This document shows positions 1 to 8,966 of a stretch of DNA of 64,000 nucleotides, one piece after another; the first letter of the stretch is position 1; the number at the start of each line of letters is the position of its first letter. The position numbers and the translations under genes are program-made. Under the pieces are notes generated by a model. It worked only from the letters and a program-made list of their open reading frames with translations, did not search any database and was not told the DNA's origin. Source of the stretch: UBA8529 sp964390565 (lineage in GTDB: Bacteria > Bacteroidota > Bacteroidia > Bacteroidales > Tenuifilaceae); assembly GCA_964390565.1 (NCBI GenBank), contig CAYMII010000013.1:1-64000 (forward strand), in the 5' to 3' direction.

Positions 1-51
1 TATTATTTTTATACGCAAAACAATTTTAATTTTTTTTTAATTAAAATTAAT

Positions 52-114
52 AAAGCCTTTCCCCCCTGTTTAAAATGACTTAAAAATTTAAAATGAATTT
101 GGGGAAAAGGCTTT
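52..114 (-). terminator. Possible terminator of the xerC-hpf transcript
   Basis: The arms at 52-65 and 101-114 are nearly complementary (AAAGCCTTTCCCCC against GGGGAAAAGGCTTT) with a loop of about 35 nt. Read on the minus strand, the hairpin is followed by a T-rich stretch (about 15-51). It lies just after hpf. The long loop makes it less certain than the other terminators here. The remaining bases at the left edge (1-145) show no gene. Confidence 0.4.
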
Positions 115-145
115 GAATGCTAAGTATTTAGCAACACGCTAGGGT

Positions 146-445
146 TTATGCTCCTTTAACTTTCTCCTTATGTTTTTTTATTTGATTTTTTAATGCATCA
201 ACACATTCGTCAACTGCTTCTTCAAAAGTTGAACATTGCTTTTTCACAAACAAATCGGATCCTGGAACATTTAAGCGAATCTCAACTGTCTTGTTTGTAA
301 CCTCTTGTGGTTTGTCGGCTCTTAAGTAAACATCTGCATCAATGATATTGTCGAATAAACGTTCAAGCTTATTAACCTTTTGGTTAATGAAGTCGATCAG
401 CCTCTTATCGGCTGTGAACTTGATCGATTGAATTTTTACATTCAT
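146..445 (-). CDS. hpf: Ribosome hibernation promoting factor, HPF/RaiA family (short form)
   Basis: This 99-residue protein has the length and pattern of short HPF/YfiA proteins: an N-terminal strand with a conserved KFTADKRLIDFI helix start, a central DADVYLR...NKTVEIRLNVPG segment and a lysine-rich C-terminal tail. Family members bind the 30S subunit at the tRNA/mRNA channel and promote inactive ribosome dimers in slow growth. It lacks the long-form C-terminal dimerisation domain. It follows xerC by 21 nt and is probably cotranscribed. The start is fixed by a strong Shine-Dalgarno, AAAGGAGG, 7 nt before the ATG, which is uncommon in this phylum. Confidence 0.88.
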   Translation of the reverse strand: MNVKIQSIKFTADKRLIDFINQKVNKLERLFDNIIDADVYLRADKPQEVTNKTVEIRLNVPGSDLFVKKQCSTFEEAVDECVDALKNQIKKHKEKVKGA

Positions 446-451
446 ATTTTA

Positions 452-459
452 TCCTCCTT
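452..459 (-). promoter_or_regulatory. Strong Shine-Dalgarno of hpf
   Basis: The minus strand reads AAAGGAGG, 6-7 nt upstream of the hpf ATG at 445. The genes around it (xerC, rpsU, the aldolase) show no comparable site. Bacteroidota usually do without such sites because their ribosomes hide the anti-Shine-Dalgarno, so this one stands out. Confidence 0.7.
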
Positions 460-466
460 TGTCAAT

Positions 467-1348
467 TTAAGCTCTGGGATGAGCTTGTTTATATACTTTT
501 TTTAACTTTTCGAACGAGCTATGCGTGTAAATTTGCGTTGCGCTCAGGTTTGCATGTCCTAACAAATCTTTTAACGCATTTATTTCGGCGCCATTGTTAA
601 GTAGATGTGTTGCAAAAGTATGCCTAAGAACGTGCGGGCTCTTCTTTTCGAGGGTAGTTACCTGTTCCAAATTCTTTGTTACTATGCGATAAATAAGCTT
701 TGGATAAGTAGGCTTCCCCTTATCAGTTATAAACAAAGTTTTATCGTTCTTGTTTAACAAGGCTTCTTCTCTTATAATAAGGTACTCTTTTATCACCTTT
801 TCGAGTTCTGGGTGCATGGGTATAAGTCGCTCCTTATCCCCTTTTCCTATTACTTTTATGGTAGACGAAGAGAAATAGATTCTGTCTACTGATAATCCAA
901 TCAATTCGGACAGGCGGATTCCAGTTGAGTAAAACATCAATATAATAAGATGATCTCTAACGCCTGAAAAGTCATCAGTATATCTCTCAATCTGAAGTGC
1001 AGAACTCATCTCCTTTGCGCCAACAAAGGACGGTAGGTGTTTGGCAGATTTTGGGGGTAAGATTCTTGCAACGGGGTTACTTTTTAAAACACCTTGTCGC
1101 ATTAAGTAACGAAAGAATGATCGGAGCGAAGAAAGTTTACGATTGGCCGATCGTGGAGTGAATCCACTTGTAATTATAGAAGATAGCCATTGGCGAACAT
1201 GCCTATGGGTTATGGTATTTAAGCTGCCCTTTTCAGGATCAATACCACAGAAGGCAAAAAACTGCGCCACATCATCACCGTAAGATCTGATAGTGTGCGC
1301 AGAATATCCCTTTTCGACTTTAATATATGTTAGGAAAGAAGTTAGCAT
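467..1348 (-). CDS. xerC: Tyrosine recombinase XerC/XerD family
   Basis: A 293-residue tyrosine recombinase of the usual Xer length. The N-terminal SAM-like core-binding domain covers about residues 1-90 and the catalytic domain about 105-290. The catalytic residues can be read: R145 in STGIRLSEL, K169, H239 and R242 in HVLRHTFATH, H265 in LLGHANL and nucleophile Y274 in QIYTH. Xer proteins resolve chromosome dimers at dif during division. The neighbours rpsU and hpf are the usual Bacteroidota context for this housekeeping copy, unlike the solitary integrase at 41.6 kb. XerC versus XerD cannot be settled from the sequence alone. Confidence 0.9.
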   Translation of the reverse strand: MLTSFLTYIKVEKGYSAHTIRSYGDDVAQFFAFCGIDPEKGSLNTITHRHVRQWLSSIITSGFTPRSANRKLSSLRSFFRYLMRQGVLKSNPVARILPPKSAKHLPSFVGAKEMSSALQIERYTDDFSGVRDHLIILMFYSTGIRLSELIGLSVDRIYFSSSTIKVIGKGDKERLIPMHPELEKVIKEYLIIREEALLNKNDKTLFITDKGKPTYPKLIYRIVTKNLEQVTTLEKKSPHVLRHTFATHLLNNGAEINALKDLLGHANLSATQIYTHSSFEKLKKVYKQAHPRA

Positions 1349-1388
1349 TTTCTATGAATGCAATATAGTAATTAAGCTGCGAAAGCCC

Positions 1389-1414
1389 AAAAAAAATCAG
1401 GCAAAAATGCCTGA
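1389..1414 (-). terminator. Rho-independent terminator after rpsU
   Basis: A perfect 7-bp stem (TCAGGCA at 1397-1403, TGCCTGA at 1408-1414) with a four-A loop is followed on the minus strand by a run of T (1389-1396). It separates rpsU from xerC, so xerC-hpf probably has its own promoter. Confidence 0.85.
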
Positions 1415-1441
1415 ATATTGCATTCAAAATAAGAAAAGGTA

Positions 1442-1633
1442 CTACTCCTCTTTTTCTTGAATTTGTTGGATGTAGATGGCTTTTTTAACTTCCTCTCTTC
1501 TGCTAATAGAGGGTTTTGTAAAAGCTTGACGGGCGCGAAGTTCTTTCATAATGCCAGTCTTCTCAAATTTTCTTTTGAACTTCTTAAGCGCTCTCTCAAT
1601 GTTTTCGCCTTCTTTTATTGGTACTATAATCAT
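1442..1633 (-). CDS. rpsU: 30S ribosomal protein bS21
   Basis: This 63-residue basic protein begins MIIVPIKEGENIERALKKFK, the standard bS21 N-terminus, and continues KRKFEKTG...RARQAFTKPS. The ATG at 1633 is chosen because an in-frame TTG eight codons upstream would add residues the family does not have. bS21 sits on the 30S platform next to the 16S 3' end; in Bacteroidota it helps sequester the anti-Shine-Dalgarno. No Shine-Dalgarno precedes this start. A perfect terminator follows it. A TATATTTG element at 1671-1678 on the minus strand fits the phylum's -7 box, but I see no good -33 box. Confidence 0.93.
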   Translation of the reverse strand: MIIVPIKEGENIERALKKFKRKFEKTGIMKELRARQAFTKPSISRREEVKKAIYIQQIQEKEE

Positions 1634-1755
1634 ATCGTTTGAATTTATGAGCCGCAAAATTACACTTTATCAAATATAAATCAAATAGATTGACGCATTT
1701 TTTTTTATTTGTTTAAAATTGTCACTAAACATTAGTGTTTGTAATACCTCAAGAG

Positions 1756-2688
1756 TTACTGTAAAACTAAATAGTTCTTTAATCGTGTGAATTTATCGTT
1801 AGGCAGAATCTTATTATTAACCAATTCGTTGGCATTTTTTATTACACCGACCTTACTCCTATAGTATATTATCGCCTTTGCCTGGTATTCTGTTAGATAT
1901 GGATGTTTTTTTATCTCTTCGAATGAAATTAGGTTTAGGTTAATCGTTTTAACTAAAGTTGAATCAACTTTAAAAGATTTGCTAATCTCCTTGAATAATT
2001 CTGGTTTCATTCCATACACCTCTGATAGCTGATTAACGTTAACAAAGCCTCCAAGAAGATCGCGATATGCTATTATTCGGCGAGCAAAGGTCGGTCCAAC
2101 GCCCTTTATATTTAGCAGTTCAAGGGTATCTGTTGAGTTAAGTTCTAAAACTAATTTGTTTATTTTTTTTGTATTAGTAGAGTCTCCCAGCGGTTTACGT
2201 TTGTCTGCAAAAAAGTTAGGGGAAATCTTAATCCAAGGTTTAAGTTTTTTATAAAGAGCAGAATCGATGACGTAAACCTTCGCAAAATCTTCGGGTGTAC
2301 TAAAACGCCCTCCTTTAGTTCTATAACGCTCTACAACCTGAGCCTGCTTTAATGACAAACCAAGTTGCATCAGCTCCTCAATCCTCACTGTATTTGGATC
2401 AAAACTAAAATAGTCAACACCTTTTTCTGGAGCAACCTCCTCCTCTTCAATTGTTTTTTTCTCAATAAAATAGGGATTATCACCTGCTCTTGTCTCTAAT
2501 GAAGAGAAAAAACTGTCAACTTTTGTATTAAACTCTAGATTATCATTGGGGTTATGAGTTAAAAAAGATCTATAAAAGTAAGGTACAACGATAAGGATAA
2601 GGATCAAAATTGTAAGAACTAGTATACCTCTTCTTTCTGATCTGGAGAATGTAAAATACTCTTTTGTCTCATTAAATCTTGAACGCAT
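1756..2688 (-). CDS. ComEA-like helix-hairpin-helix protein, membrane anchored
   Basis: A 310-residue protein with one membrane segment at about residues 22-40 (RGILVLTILILILIVVPYF) and then three or so repeats of the helix-hairpin-helix type: FDPNTVRIEELMQLGLS, LNSTDTLELLNIKGVGPTFA and LNLISFEEIKKHPYLT. The pattern NSTDTLELLNIKGVG...RIIAYRDLLGGF is the classic ComEA-type HhH_3 motif, which binds DNA backbone non-specifically. Proteins with this layout are common in Bacteroidota; a role in DNA uptake is known for ComEA itself but is only inference here, since no other competence gene is nearby. Confidence 0.8.
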   Translation of the reverse strand: MRSRFNETKEYFTFSRSERRGILVLTILILILIVVPYFYRSFLTHNPNDNLEFNTKVDSFFSSLETRAGDNPYFIEKKTIEEEEVAPEKGVDYFSFDPNTVRIEELMQLGLSLKQAQVVERYRTKGGRFSTPEDFAKVYVIDSALYKKLKPWIKISPNFFADKRKPLGDSTNTKKINKLVLELNSTDTLELLNIKGVGPTFARRIIAYRDLLGGFVNVNQLSEVYGMKPELFKEISKSFKVDSTLVKTINLNLISFEEIKKHPYLTEYQAKAIIYYRSKVGVIKNANELVNNKILPNDKFTRLKNYLVLQ

Positions 2689-2761
2689 GCAGATTTGAAC
2701 CTTATATTATATAAATCAATTGATATCGTTATTTATAATTCTAAGTTAGCTATTTTTTTAA

Positions 2762-2790
2762 ACAAAAAAAGACCGGGGAAAACCCGGTCC
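2762..2790 (-). terminator. Terminator of the aldolase gene
   Basis: A GACCGGG/CCCGGTC stem (2771-2777 with 2783-2789) is followed on the minus strand by seven or more T (2762-2770). It lies 20 nt after the aldolase stop codon. Confidence 0.88.
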
Positions 2791-2810
2791 GAAATATTAC
2801 AGTTAACAAA

Positions 2811-3869
2811 CTATGCAATGTCTATCTCTTTGCTCAAGTACACATCTTGAATTGCATTAAGAATATTAATTCCTTCGTTCATAGGCCTTTGAAAAGCCTT
2901 GCGCCCACTTATTAGCCCCATACCACCTGCCCTTTTATTGATAACGGCTGTTGCGACTGCTTCACCTAAATCACTCGCACCGCTTGATGCCCCGCCTGAA
3001 TTGATAAGGCCTGAACGCCCATTATAGCAATTAATCAGCTGATATCTTGTTAAATCAATTGGATGCTCGGAGGTTAACTGTGAATAGACTTTGTCATGAG
3101 TTTTTCCAAAGTTAATGGCTTTAAAGCCACCATTAGTTTCAGGTAACTTCTGTTTTATTATATCGGCTTGGATTGTAACCCCAAGATGATTTGCCTGACC
3201 AGTAAGATCTGATGCAGTATGGTAATCAACGCCATCCTTTTTAAAACCATTATTACGTAAATAGCACCAAAGAACGGTGGCCATTCCCAACTGATGTGCA
3301 TGCTCAAAGGCTTCGGCAACCTCAATTATTTGACGAGTTGACTCATCGGATCCAAAATATATTGTGGCACCAACTGCCGTAGCTCCGAGATTCCAAGCCT
3401 CTTCAACACTACCAAACATTATTTGATCGTACTTATTGGGATACGATAATAACTCGTTGTGATTAATTTTAACTATGAATGGGATTTTATGAGCATACTT
3501 CCTCGAAACAGACGCAAGTACGCCAAATGTTGATGCTACGGCGTTCGCACCTCCTTCGATAGCTAATTTTACTATATTTTCAGGATCGAAGTAGATTGGG
3601 TTAGGCGCAAACGATGCTCCAGCAGAATGCTCAATCCCCTGATCGACAGGAAGGATTGACAAGTATCCTGTTCCAACAAGACGACCATGATTAAACATGG
3701 CGTTAAGACTTCGAATAGTTTGGTTTGAACGGTTGGAATTGACAACTACGCGATCCAAAAAATCGGGACCGGGAAGGTGAAGGAATTTCTTATCGATTGT
3801 ATTGCTTTTATGATCAAGCAAATACTTCGATTTTTCACCTAATAACTCAACAATTTTATCGTAGGTCAT
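2811..3869 (-). CDS. fbaB: Class I fructose-bisphosphate aldolase, FbaB/DhnA type
   Basis: A 352-residue protein matching the FbaB/DhnA class I aldolase family in length and sequence. Recognisable pieces are LSILPVDQGIEHSAGASF near residue 75, FGVLASVSRKYAHKIPFIVKINHNE with the internal lysine region, the GATAVGATIYFGS strand and GGASSGASDLGEA near the phosphate-binding end. It reversibly cleaves fructose-1,6-bisphosphate by a Schiff base, in glycolysis and gluconeogenesis. It is monocistronic: its own promoter lies upstream and a strong terminator downstream. Confidence 0.92.
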   Translation of the reverse strand: MTYDKIVELLGEKSKYLLDHKSNTIDKKFLHLPGPDFLDRVVVNSNRSNQTIRSLNAMFNHGRLVGTGYLSILPVDQGIEHSAGASFAPNPIYFDPENIVKLAIEGGANAVASTFGVLASVSRKYAHKIPFIVKINHNELLSYPNKYDQIMFGSVEEAWNLGATAVGATIYFGSDESTRQIIEVAEAFEHAHQLGMATVLWCYLRNNGFKKDGVDYHTASDLTGQANHLGVTIQADIIKQKLPETNGGFKAINFGKTHDKVYSQLTSEHPIDLTRYQLINCYNGRSGLINSGGASSGASDLGEAVATAVINKRAGGMGLISGRKAFQRPMNEGINILNAIQDVYLSKEIDIA

Positions 3870-3897
3870 AGGATTATTTATTAGTTTAAAACTAAAA

Positions 3898-3929
3898 CAA
3901 ACCTACGAAAAATTGATAATAAAGTCAAT
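3898..3929 (-). promoter_or_regulatory. Promoter of the aldolase gene
   Basis: The minus strand carries TAGGTTTG at 3898-3905, a full match to the Bacteroidota -7 consensus TAnnTTTG. An ATTG at 3926-3929, 20 nt further upstream, fits a slightly degenerate -33 TTTG. The predicted start of transcription is about 20-25 nt before the ATG. Confidence 0.5.
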
Positions 3930-3949
3930 GTAAGAAAATTGTAAGAGAG

Positions 3950-6337
3950 TTAGAATGGGTATCCAATTCCAAAGTTAATGGCTACATCTTGCCACATAAA
4001 TTTTTGTTGAAAAGGAACCCATGGTCGAAACTTAACCGCTGGGTCAACAACAGGATCGTATAGTTTATATCCAAAGTCGAAACGAACAGTTAAGAATCCT
4101 AAATTTGCTCGAAAACCTGTACCTGTACCCAATGCAACCTGCTTATAAAATGTTGCTGGTTTGAAAATTGCATTATCATTCTCATCTCTAAAAGCCCATA
4201 TATTACCTGCATCAAAGAAAATTGCCCCTTCAAGTTGCCAAAATATTTTATACCGGTATTCGAGATTTGCCTCTAACTTGATATCGCCCGTTTGATTGAA
4301 AAAGCCTGAATTAGGAACCTTTACAGAGCCCGGTCCTAAACTTCGGGCACTCCACGCTCGAATACCATTTGCCCCTCCCGAGAAATATTTTTTATCAAAG
4401 GGTAATGCTTGTGAATTACCATAGGGATAGCCAACACCTGCAAATACTCGGTAAACAAAGGCGTTATTATTATCGATTATTTGATGAAAAGTGATATTTA
4501 AATCGGAACGAACAAATTGAGAGAAACTTGTTTTCAATATTTGATAGGTATTATCGGCAGCCTTTTTTCCATACTCTGAGTATATGGCTGCTAAAACATT
4601 ACCAGACGATTCAACATTTAATCGTAAATAGGTGTAACTGGTGTTCTTTTGAAGATTCTGATTATTGAAAGTTAGGCTATAACTGGAAAGGGTAATGATC
4701 TGATTTTTATAACTGTTTTCGAGATATTTTCCCGATATCTGGTTTTGAAACTCAGAACTAATATTTGTGATATTTATTGCACTTAACTCAACGGGATTAA
4801 CTGTATGAGTAATAAACTTGGAGTTCTTCCATACATAGCCAAACAAAAAGCTAGCAATTGTTCTAGTGTAGTCGGGTCGGTTCTGAAAGTTATATGAAGC
4901 TGCAATTTGAGTACGTGGGCTGTATTTCTTAATAAACTGTTTACTTGCAAAAGGGCTTAAAAATTTTGGCAGGCTTAAACCAACCGATCCTCCTAATTCA
5001 ACAGAATAGCGCAAATTAAAGTTTCCAACATCTCTGTTTTTCTGAACAGTTTCAATCATCCCTCTCAGCTTAACATCAAAAATTTCAGCCCCCTTAAATA
5101 AATTTTTGTGCTGATAACTTAAATTTCCTTCGGCACCAAATGCACCTGAGGTATTAGTACCAACAAATTCGGCTTGATAACTTTGTAATGTATGAGGAGA
5201 TAACTGAATAAAACAATTTAAAAGACCTGTAGGAAGCGAATCCTTTTTTGTAGTTTCATCATTAAAGAGATCATCCATGCTATTCACCCCTTTACTTGAT
5301 TCCTCCTCTGTAAAGAAAATGTTCACCATTCGATACAATTTCAAGGAGTTGATATTATTCTGGGTACGCTGAACAATATCATCGGAATATATTAGTCCAG
5401 GCCTAATTTGATTGGTTTGATCCAACACTTTAAGTTGAATTCCGGGTTTGCCAGAATATATATAGCTTAATCCATTATAGAATGAAGTATCAATATTACT
5501 TTCGTTTGACACATTAAGTCTACGTGGATCGTAGTTTGGGTAAAAGAAAACATTTTTTATCTTATACTTTAGATAGTCGACAGGTTCCTTTTCGCCAGAC
5601 TCGCCCAATTTAAAACGATTCCTAATATTTAGCTGTAAATCCACTTTATGCTTTCCGAGCGATGTATCAGCATCGAATGTTATATTCTCTTTTGCAAAGA
5701 AGAAGTATCCATTATTTTTAAGGTGCGACTGTATTCTACCCCTCTCATCTTCTAAAACATCAGTATCCAATGGTTTCCTTATTTTGATAAGGGAGTTAAG
5801 GCTATCGGTACGAACAAGTTTATTGATTATCGTATCATCAATAGAATAACGAAAGTATTTAATTTTGTATGGTTCACCTGTTTTAATGGTATAGGTTACG
5901 TTTGCTTTTTTCTTTTTCTGATATGCAATTGACTGATCTATTTTAGATTCATAATAACCCTTGCTTTGTAAATACAGTTTGATATTCTCTACGCTCTGAC
6001 TAACAAGGAATGTATCAAGAATTACGGGTTCCTCACCTATTGTCTTTAACATTTTATGGATTCCCTTAAATTTACTTGGGCTTGCAGTATTGTACATCCG
6101 AAGATGAAAACGAAATCCGATAATCCTCTTGTTTGGTTTTTGGCGGAGATAGGTTTCAATATCGCCAGTTTTAATGTCCTTGGAATCAACCTGAAGGGTA
6201 GTTTTGTTTAAAAGGTATTTATCATCGGGAACATTTCGCGTGATATTACACGATGTAATAAAAAAAGCCAGAATTGGTATGCCAATAAAGACTCGTTTAA
6301 GGTGATGATATCTTAAATTAAACTTAAAACCTACCAT
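3950..6337 (-). CDS. tamL: TamL-type Omp85 outer-membrane lipoprotein
   Basis: A 795-residue Omp85-family protein with a lipoprotein signal: a hydrophobic stretch ends in ITSC with the lipidated cysteine at residue 30. POTRA-like modules follow (GDIETYLRQKPN; VENIKLYLQSKGYYESKI; TDVLEDERGRIQSHLKNNGY), then the beta-barrel with FSGGANGIRAWSARSLGPGS, the conserved (V/I)RGF/W-type loop motif, and a C-terminal aromatic strand ending in GIGYPF. In Bacteroidota the lipidated BamA-like partner of TamB is called TamL, and a neighbouring RNA methyltransferase is common. TamB itself is not in the window. Confidence 0.82.
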   Translation of the reverse strand: MVGFKFNLRYHHLKRVFIGIPILAFFITSCNITRNVPDDKYLLNKTTLQVDSKDIKTGDIETYLRQKPNKRIIGFRFHLRMYNTASPSKFKGIHKMLKTIGEEPVILDTFLVSQSVENIKLYLQSKGYYESKIDQSIAYQKKKKANVTYTIKTGEPYKIKYFRYSIDDTIINKLVRTDSLNSLIKIRKPLDTDVLEDERGRIQSHLKNNGYFFFAKENITFDADTSLGKHKVDLQLNIRNRFKLGESGEKEPVDYLKYKIKNVFFYPNYDPRRLNVSNESNIDTSFYNGLSYIYSGKPGIQLKVLDQTNQIRPGLIYSDDIVQRTQNNINSLKLYRMVNIFFTEEESSKGVNSMDDLFNDETTKKDSLPTGLLNCFIQLSPHTLQSYQAEFVGTNTSGAFGAEGNLSYQHKNLFKGAEIFDVKLRGMIETVQKNRDVGNFNLRYSVELGGSVGLSLPKFLSPFASKQFIKKYSPRTQIAASYNFQNRPDYTRTIASFLFGYVWKNSKFITHTVNPVELSAINITNISSEFQNQISGKYLENSYKNQIITLSSYSLTFNNQNLQKNTSYTYLRLNVESSGNVLAAIYSEYGKKAADNTYQILKTSFSQFVRSDLNITFHQIIDNNNAFVYRVFAGVGYPYGNSQALPFDKKYFSGGANGIRAWSARSLGPGSVKVPNSGFFNQTGDIKLEANLEYRYKIFWQLEGAIFFDAGNIWAFRDENDNAIFKPATFYKQVALGTGTGFRANLGFLTVRFDFGYKLYDPVVDPAVKFRPWVPFQQKFMWQDVAINFGIGYPF

Positions 6338-6550
6338 GTTAGAATAAATCGTTTTGGCGCTTAATTGTGTGTGAAAGATAGGAAAACCTTTTCATTCTCT
6401 AATATCTGTTCGAGTAATTTCCCAGCATGTTGGTAAACAAAAAGCGTGCAATTGCATATTGAAGATTGTTTTTATAATCTTTGTAATAAAGAAAAGAAAC
6501 AAAATTTGAGCAAGAATTTGTAAATTGTATTACCGATAATAATTGATTTG

Positions 6551-7309
6551 ATGATTAGCAAAAACAACATAAAATACGTTAACTCCCTTAGAATTAAGAA
6601 ATTTAGAAATCAGGATGGATTATTTATCGCTGAGGGTGAACGGTTAATTGATGAATTACTCAGTTCATCGTTAATTATTAAAGCAATTTATCATACATCG
6701 GATTGGAATCATCAAAGAGATAAGTTAAACGAAGAAATATTCCAGATCACGATTGAAGAAATGAAGAAGATTAGCGGGTTATCAACTCCCTCTAATGTTT
6801 TTGCTTTGGTTGAAATCCCTGAGTTTAATATCTCTTATAAAGATTTAAACAAATCATTAACACTTGCACTTGATGATATTCAAGATCCAGGAAACCTAGG
6901 AACCATAATTCGTTTAGCCGATTGGTTTGGAATTGATACAGTACTATGCTCTAACGAGACAGTGGATGCCTTTTCGCCAAAAGTCATCCAATCGTGTATG
7001 GGCGCAATATCAAGAGTAAAGGTGATATACTGCGACCTTGAAGATACTTTAAAAGAGCTTAGCGTTAAATATAACCTCCCGGTCTATGGCACTTTTATGG
7101 AAGGCGAAGATATTTATAAGGTAACCTTATCGCAAAAAGGGGTTATTGTAATGGGTAATGAGGGGAATGGGATTAGCCCAAAGATTGAAAAGATTGTATC
7201 TCAAAAAATTCATATCCCAACTTTTGCAAATAATAGAACAGCCGTTGAATCACTGAATGTTGCGATGGCTACAGCCATCGTTTGCTCTGAATTTCGTAGA
7301 AGGGTATAA
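6551..7309 (+). CDS. TrmH/SpoU family RNA 2'-O-methyltransferase
   Basis: A 252-residue SpoU-family enzyme with an N-terminal substrate-binding domain (KYVNSLRIKKFRNQDGLFIAEGERLI) and a trefoil-knot SAM domain. The three SpoU motifs are plain: ALDDIQDPGNLGTIIRLADW, VIVMGNEGNGIS and IPTFANNRTAVESLNVAMA. It should methylate a ribose 2'-OH of rRNA or tRNA; the exact target is unknown. I start it at the ATG at 6551, one codon after an in-frame TTG. It diverges from tamL and converges on the FAD gene with only 4 nt between stop codons. Confidence 0.87.
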   Translation: MISKNNIKYVNSLRIKKFRNQDGLFIAEGERLIDELLSSSLIIKAIYHTSDWNHQRDKLNEEIFQITIEEMKKISGLSTPSNVFALVEIPEFNISYKDLNKSLTLALDDIQDPGNLGTIIRLADWFGIDTVLCSNETVDAFSPKVIQSCMGAISRVKVIYCDLEDTLKELSVKYNLPVYGTFMEGEDIYKVTLSQKGVIVMGNEGNGISPKIEKIVSQKIHIPTFANNRTAVESLNVAMATAIVCSEFRRRV

Positions 7310-7313
7310 AAAA

Positions 7314-8873
7314 TTAACTTTTGAAATAATTTGCAACGCCATCGGCACATCGCTCACCATCCACCGCTGATGAAACGATACCACCAGCATAACCGGCACC
7401 TTCGCCTGAAGGAAATAAACCTTTAATCCTAATATGCTGAAGCGTTTCAGGGTCTCGAGGAATTCGAATGGGCGACGATGTTCTTGATTCTACACCTAAT
7501 ATCAAAGCCTCATTAGTAAGATACCCTCGCATCTTTTTTCCAAACTCGGCAAAACCTGCTTGTAAACGCTTTGATATCATATCGGGCAACCATTCGTGCA
7601 TTGCTGATGAGGTAACTCCAGGATGATAGGAGCAAACTGGTAATGTAGATGAAGTTTTTCCGTTTACAAAATCGGCCAAACGCTGTGCTGGGGCTTTTAC
7701 ACCAAACTCGCCATGCTTACCAGCAAGTATCTCAAGTTCAGATTGGAACTCAATACCGGCAAGCACCCCATGCTTTGAATAGGATGATAAATCCTCCAAA
7801 CGAATCTCAACAACAATTCCTGAGTTGGCAAATCGTGAGTTGCGCATTGATGGGGACATTCCGTTAACAACCACTTCGCCTTGCGAAGTTGCTGCAGGAA
7901 CAATAAACCCTCCAGGGCACATGCAAAACGAGTACACACCTCTCCCATCAACCTGATGAACAAGGTTGTATGCTGCGGCAGGAAGATATGCATCTTGCTT
8001 TGCGCCATGATACTGAATAGAGTCAATCAACTCCTGCGGATGTTCAACCCTTACCCCCATTGCAAAAGGCTTTGCCTCAACTTCAATTCCTTGGTCAATA
8101 AGCGATTTATAAATATCTCTAGCTGAATGTCCTGTGGCGAGAATAACAGCAACGCCATTAATTATTTGTCCATCGGTTAGCTTTACACCTGTGGCTATAT
8201 CATTCTTAATCTGGATACTCTCTACTCGACTATTAAAGTAAAATTCACCCCCGTGCTCAATAATCGTTTCTCTGATTTTAGTAATTACTCCGGGTAACTT
8301 ATTAGTTCCGATATGAGGATGTGCTTCGTAAAGAATGTTTTCATCAGCACCATGGTTGTGCAAAGCGAATAAAACTCTTTTAAAATCACCCCTTTTCTTG
8401 GAGCGAGTATAAAGTTTTCCATCGGAAAAAGTTCCAGCGCCCCCTTCGCCAAAGGCGTAGTTAGAATCGGGATTTAGATTATGCTCGCGGCTAAGTAATG
8501 CAATATCGCGTTTACGATCGCTAACCTGCTTGCCCCTTTCAATAACTATTGGCTTGAAACCAATTTCTAGCAAACGAAGTGCTGCAAATAAACCAGCAGG
8601 ACCAGCACCAACAATAACTACAGGATTTGATTTTCGAACATCTTGATAGATAAATGTAGGAATATCCTCATCTAAGGCTTCACCTTTATCGAAAACTTTA
8701 ATGCCAATATTTACCTTAATATTTGCTTTTCGAGCATCAATGGATTTGCGAATGATCCTATACTTGCCAACATTTTCAACTTTAACGTTTAACTTTTGAG
8801 CAATTGCCTTTTTAACCTGCTGCTCATCGGCAGCCTGGTAAGGTGAAAGTTCGAGCGTAAGTTCTGTTGACAT
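7314..8873 (-). CDS. FAD-dependent oxidoreductase, uncharacterised (COG2509 type)
   Basis: A 519-residue flavoprotein. Residues about 85-115 hold the dinucleotide-binding motif VVIVGAGPAGLFAALRLLE followed by VIERG; further motifs are FGEGGAGTFSDGKLYTR near 142, ILATGHSARDIY near 245 and a C-terminal GLFPSGEGAGYAGGIVSSA. This set fits the widespread NAD/FAD-utilising dehydrogenase group of unknown substrate. About 80 N-terminal residues precede the Rossmann fold. It is a single-gene unit, convergent with the TrmH gene. The function beyond redox flavoprotein is not known to me. Confidence 0.8.
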   Translation of the reverse strand: MSTELTLELSPYQAADEQQVKKAIAQKLNVKVENVGKYRIIRKSIDARKANIKVNIGIKVFDKGEALDEDIPTFIYQDVRKSNPVVIVGAGPAGLFAALRLLEIGFKPIVIERGKQVSDRKRDIALLSREHNLNPDSNYAFGEGGAGTFSDGKLYTRSKKRGDFKRVLFALHNHGADENILYEAHPHIGTNKLPGVITKIRETIIEHGGEFYFNSRVESIQIKNDIATGVKLTDGQIINGVAVILATGHSARDIYKSLIDQGIEVEAKPFAMGVRVEHPQELIDSIQYHGAKQDAYLPAAAYNLVHQVDGRGVYSFCMCPGGFIVPAATSQGEVVVNGMSPSMRNSRFANSGIVVEIRLEDLSSYSKHGVLAGIEFQSELEILAGKHGEFGVKAPAQRLADFVNGKTSSTLPVCSYHPGVTSSAMHEWLPDMISKRLQAGFAEFGKKMRGYLTNEALILGVESRTSSPIRIPRDPETLQHIRIKGLFPSGEGAGYAGGIVSSAVDGERCADGVANYFKS

Positions 8874-8966
8874 CTTTGAATGTAATTAATAAACTATCTG
8901 CAAAAAACGCAAATTAAGTGGTAAAGGTTCAAATTTGTTTTGAAATGGAAATAAAAAACAGATTTT

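Noticed and set aside
115..145. Possible tRNA at the left edge, since tRNA genes often follow xerC-hpf in this phylum
   Set aside because: No cloverleaf or T-arm sequence is seen before the window ends.
7649..8126. Open frames on the opposite strand and in other frames of the FAD gene
   Set aside because: They overlap a well-supported flavoprotein gene and show no domain or signal of their own.
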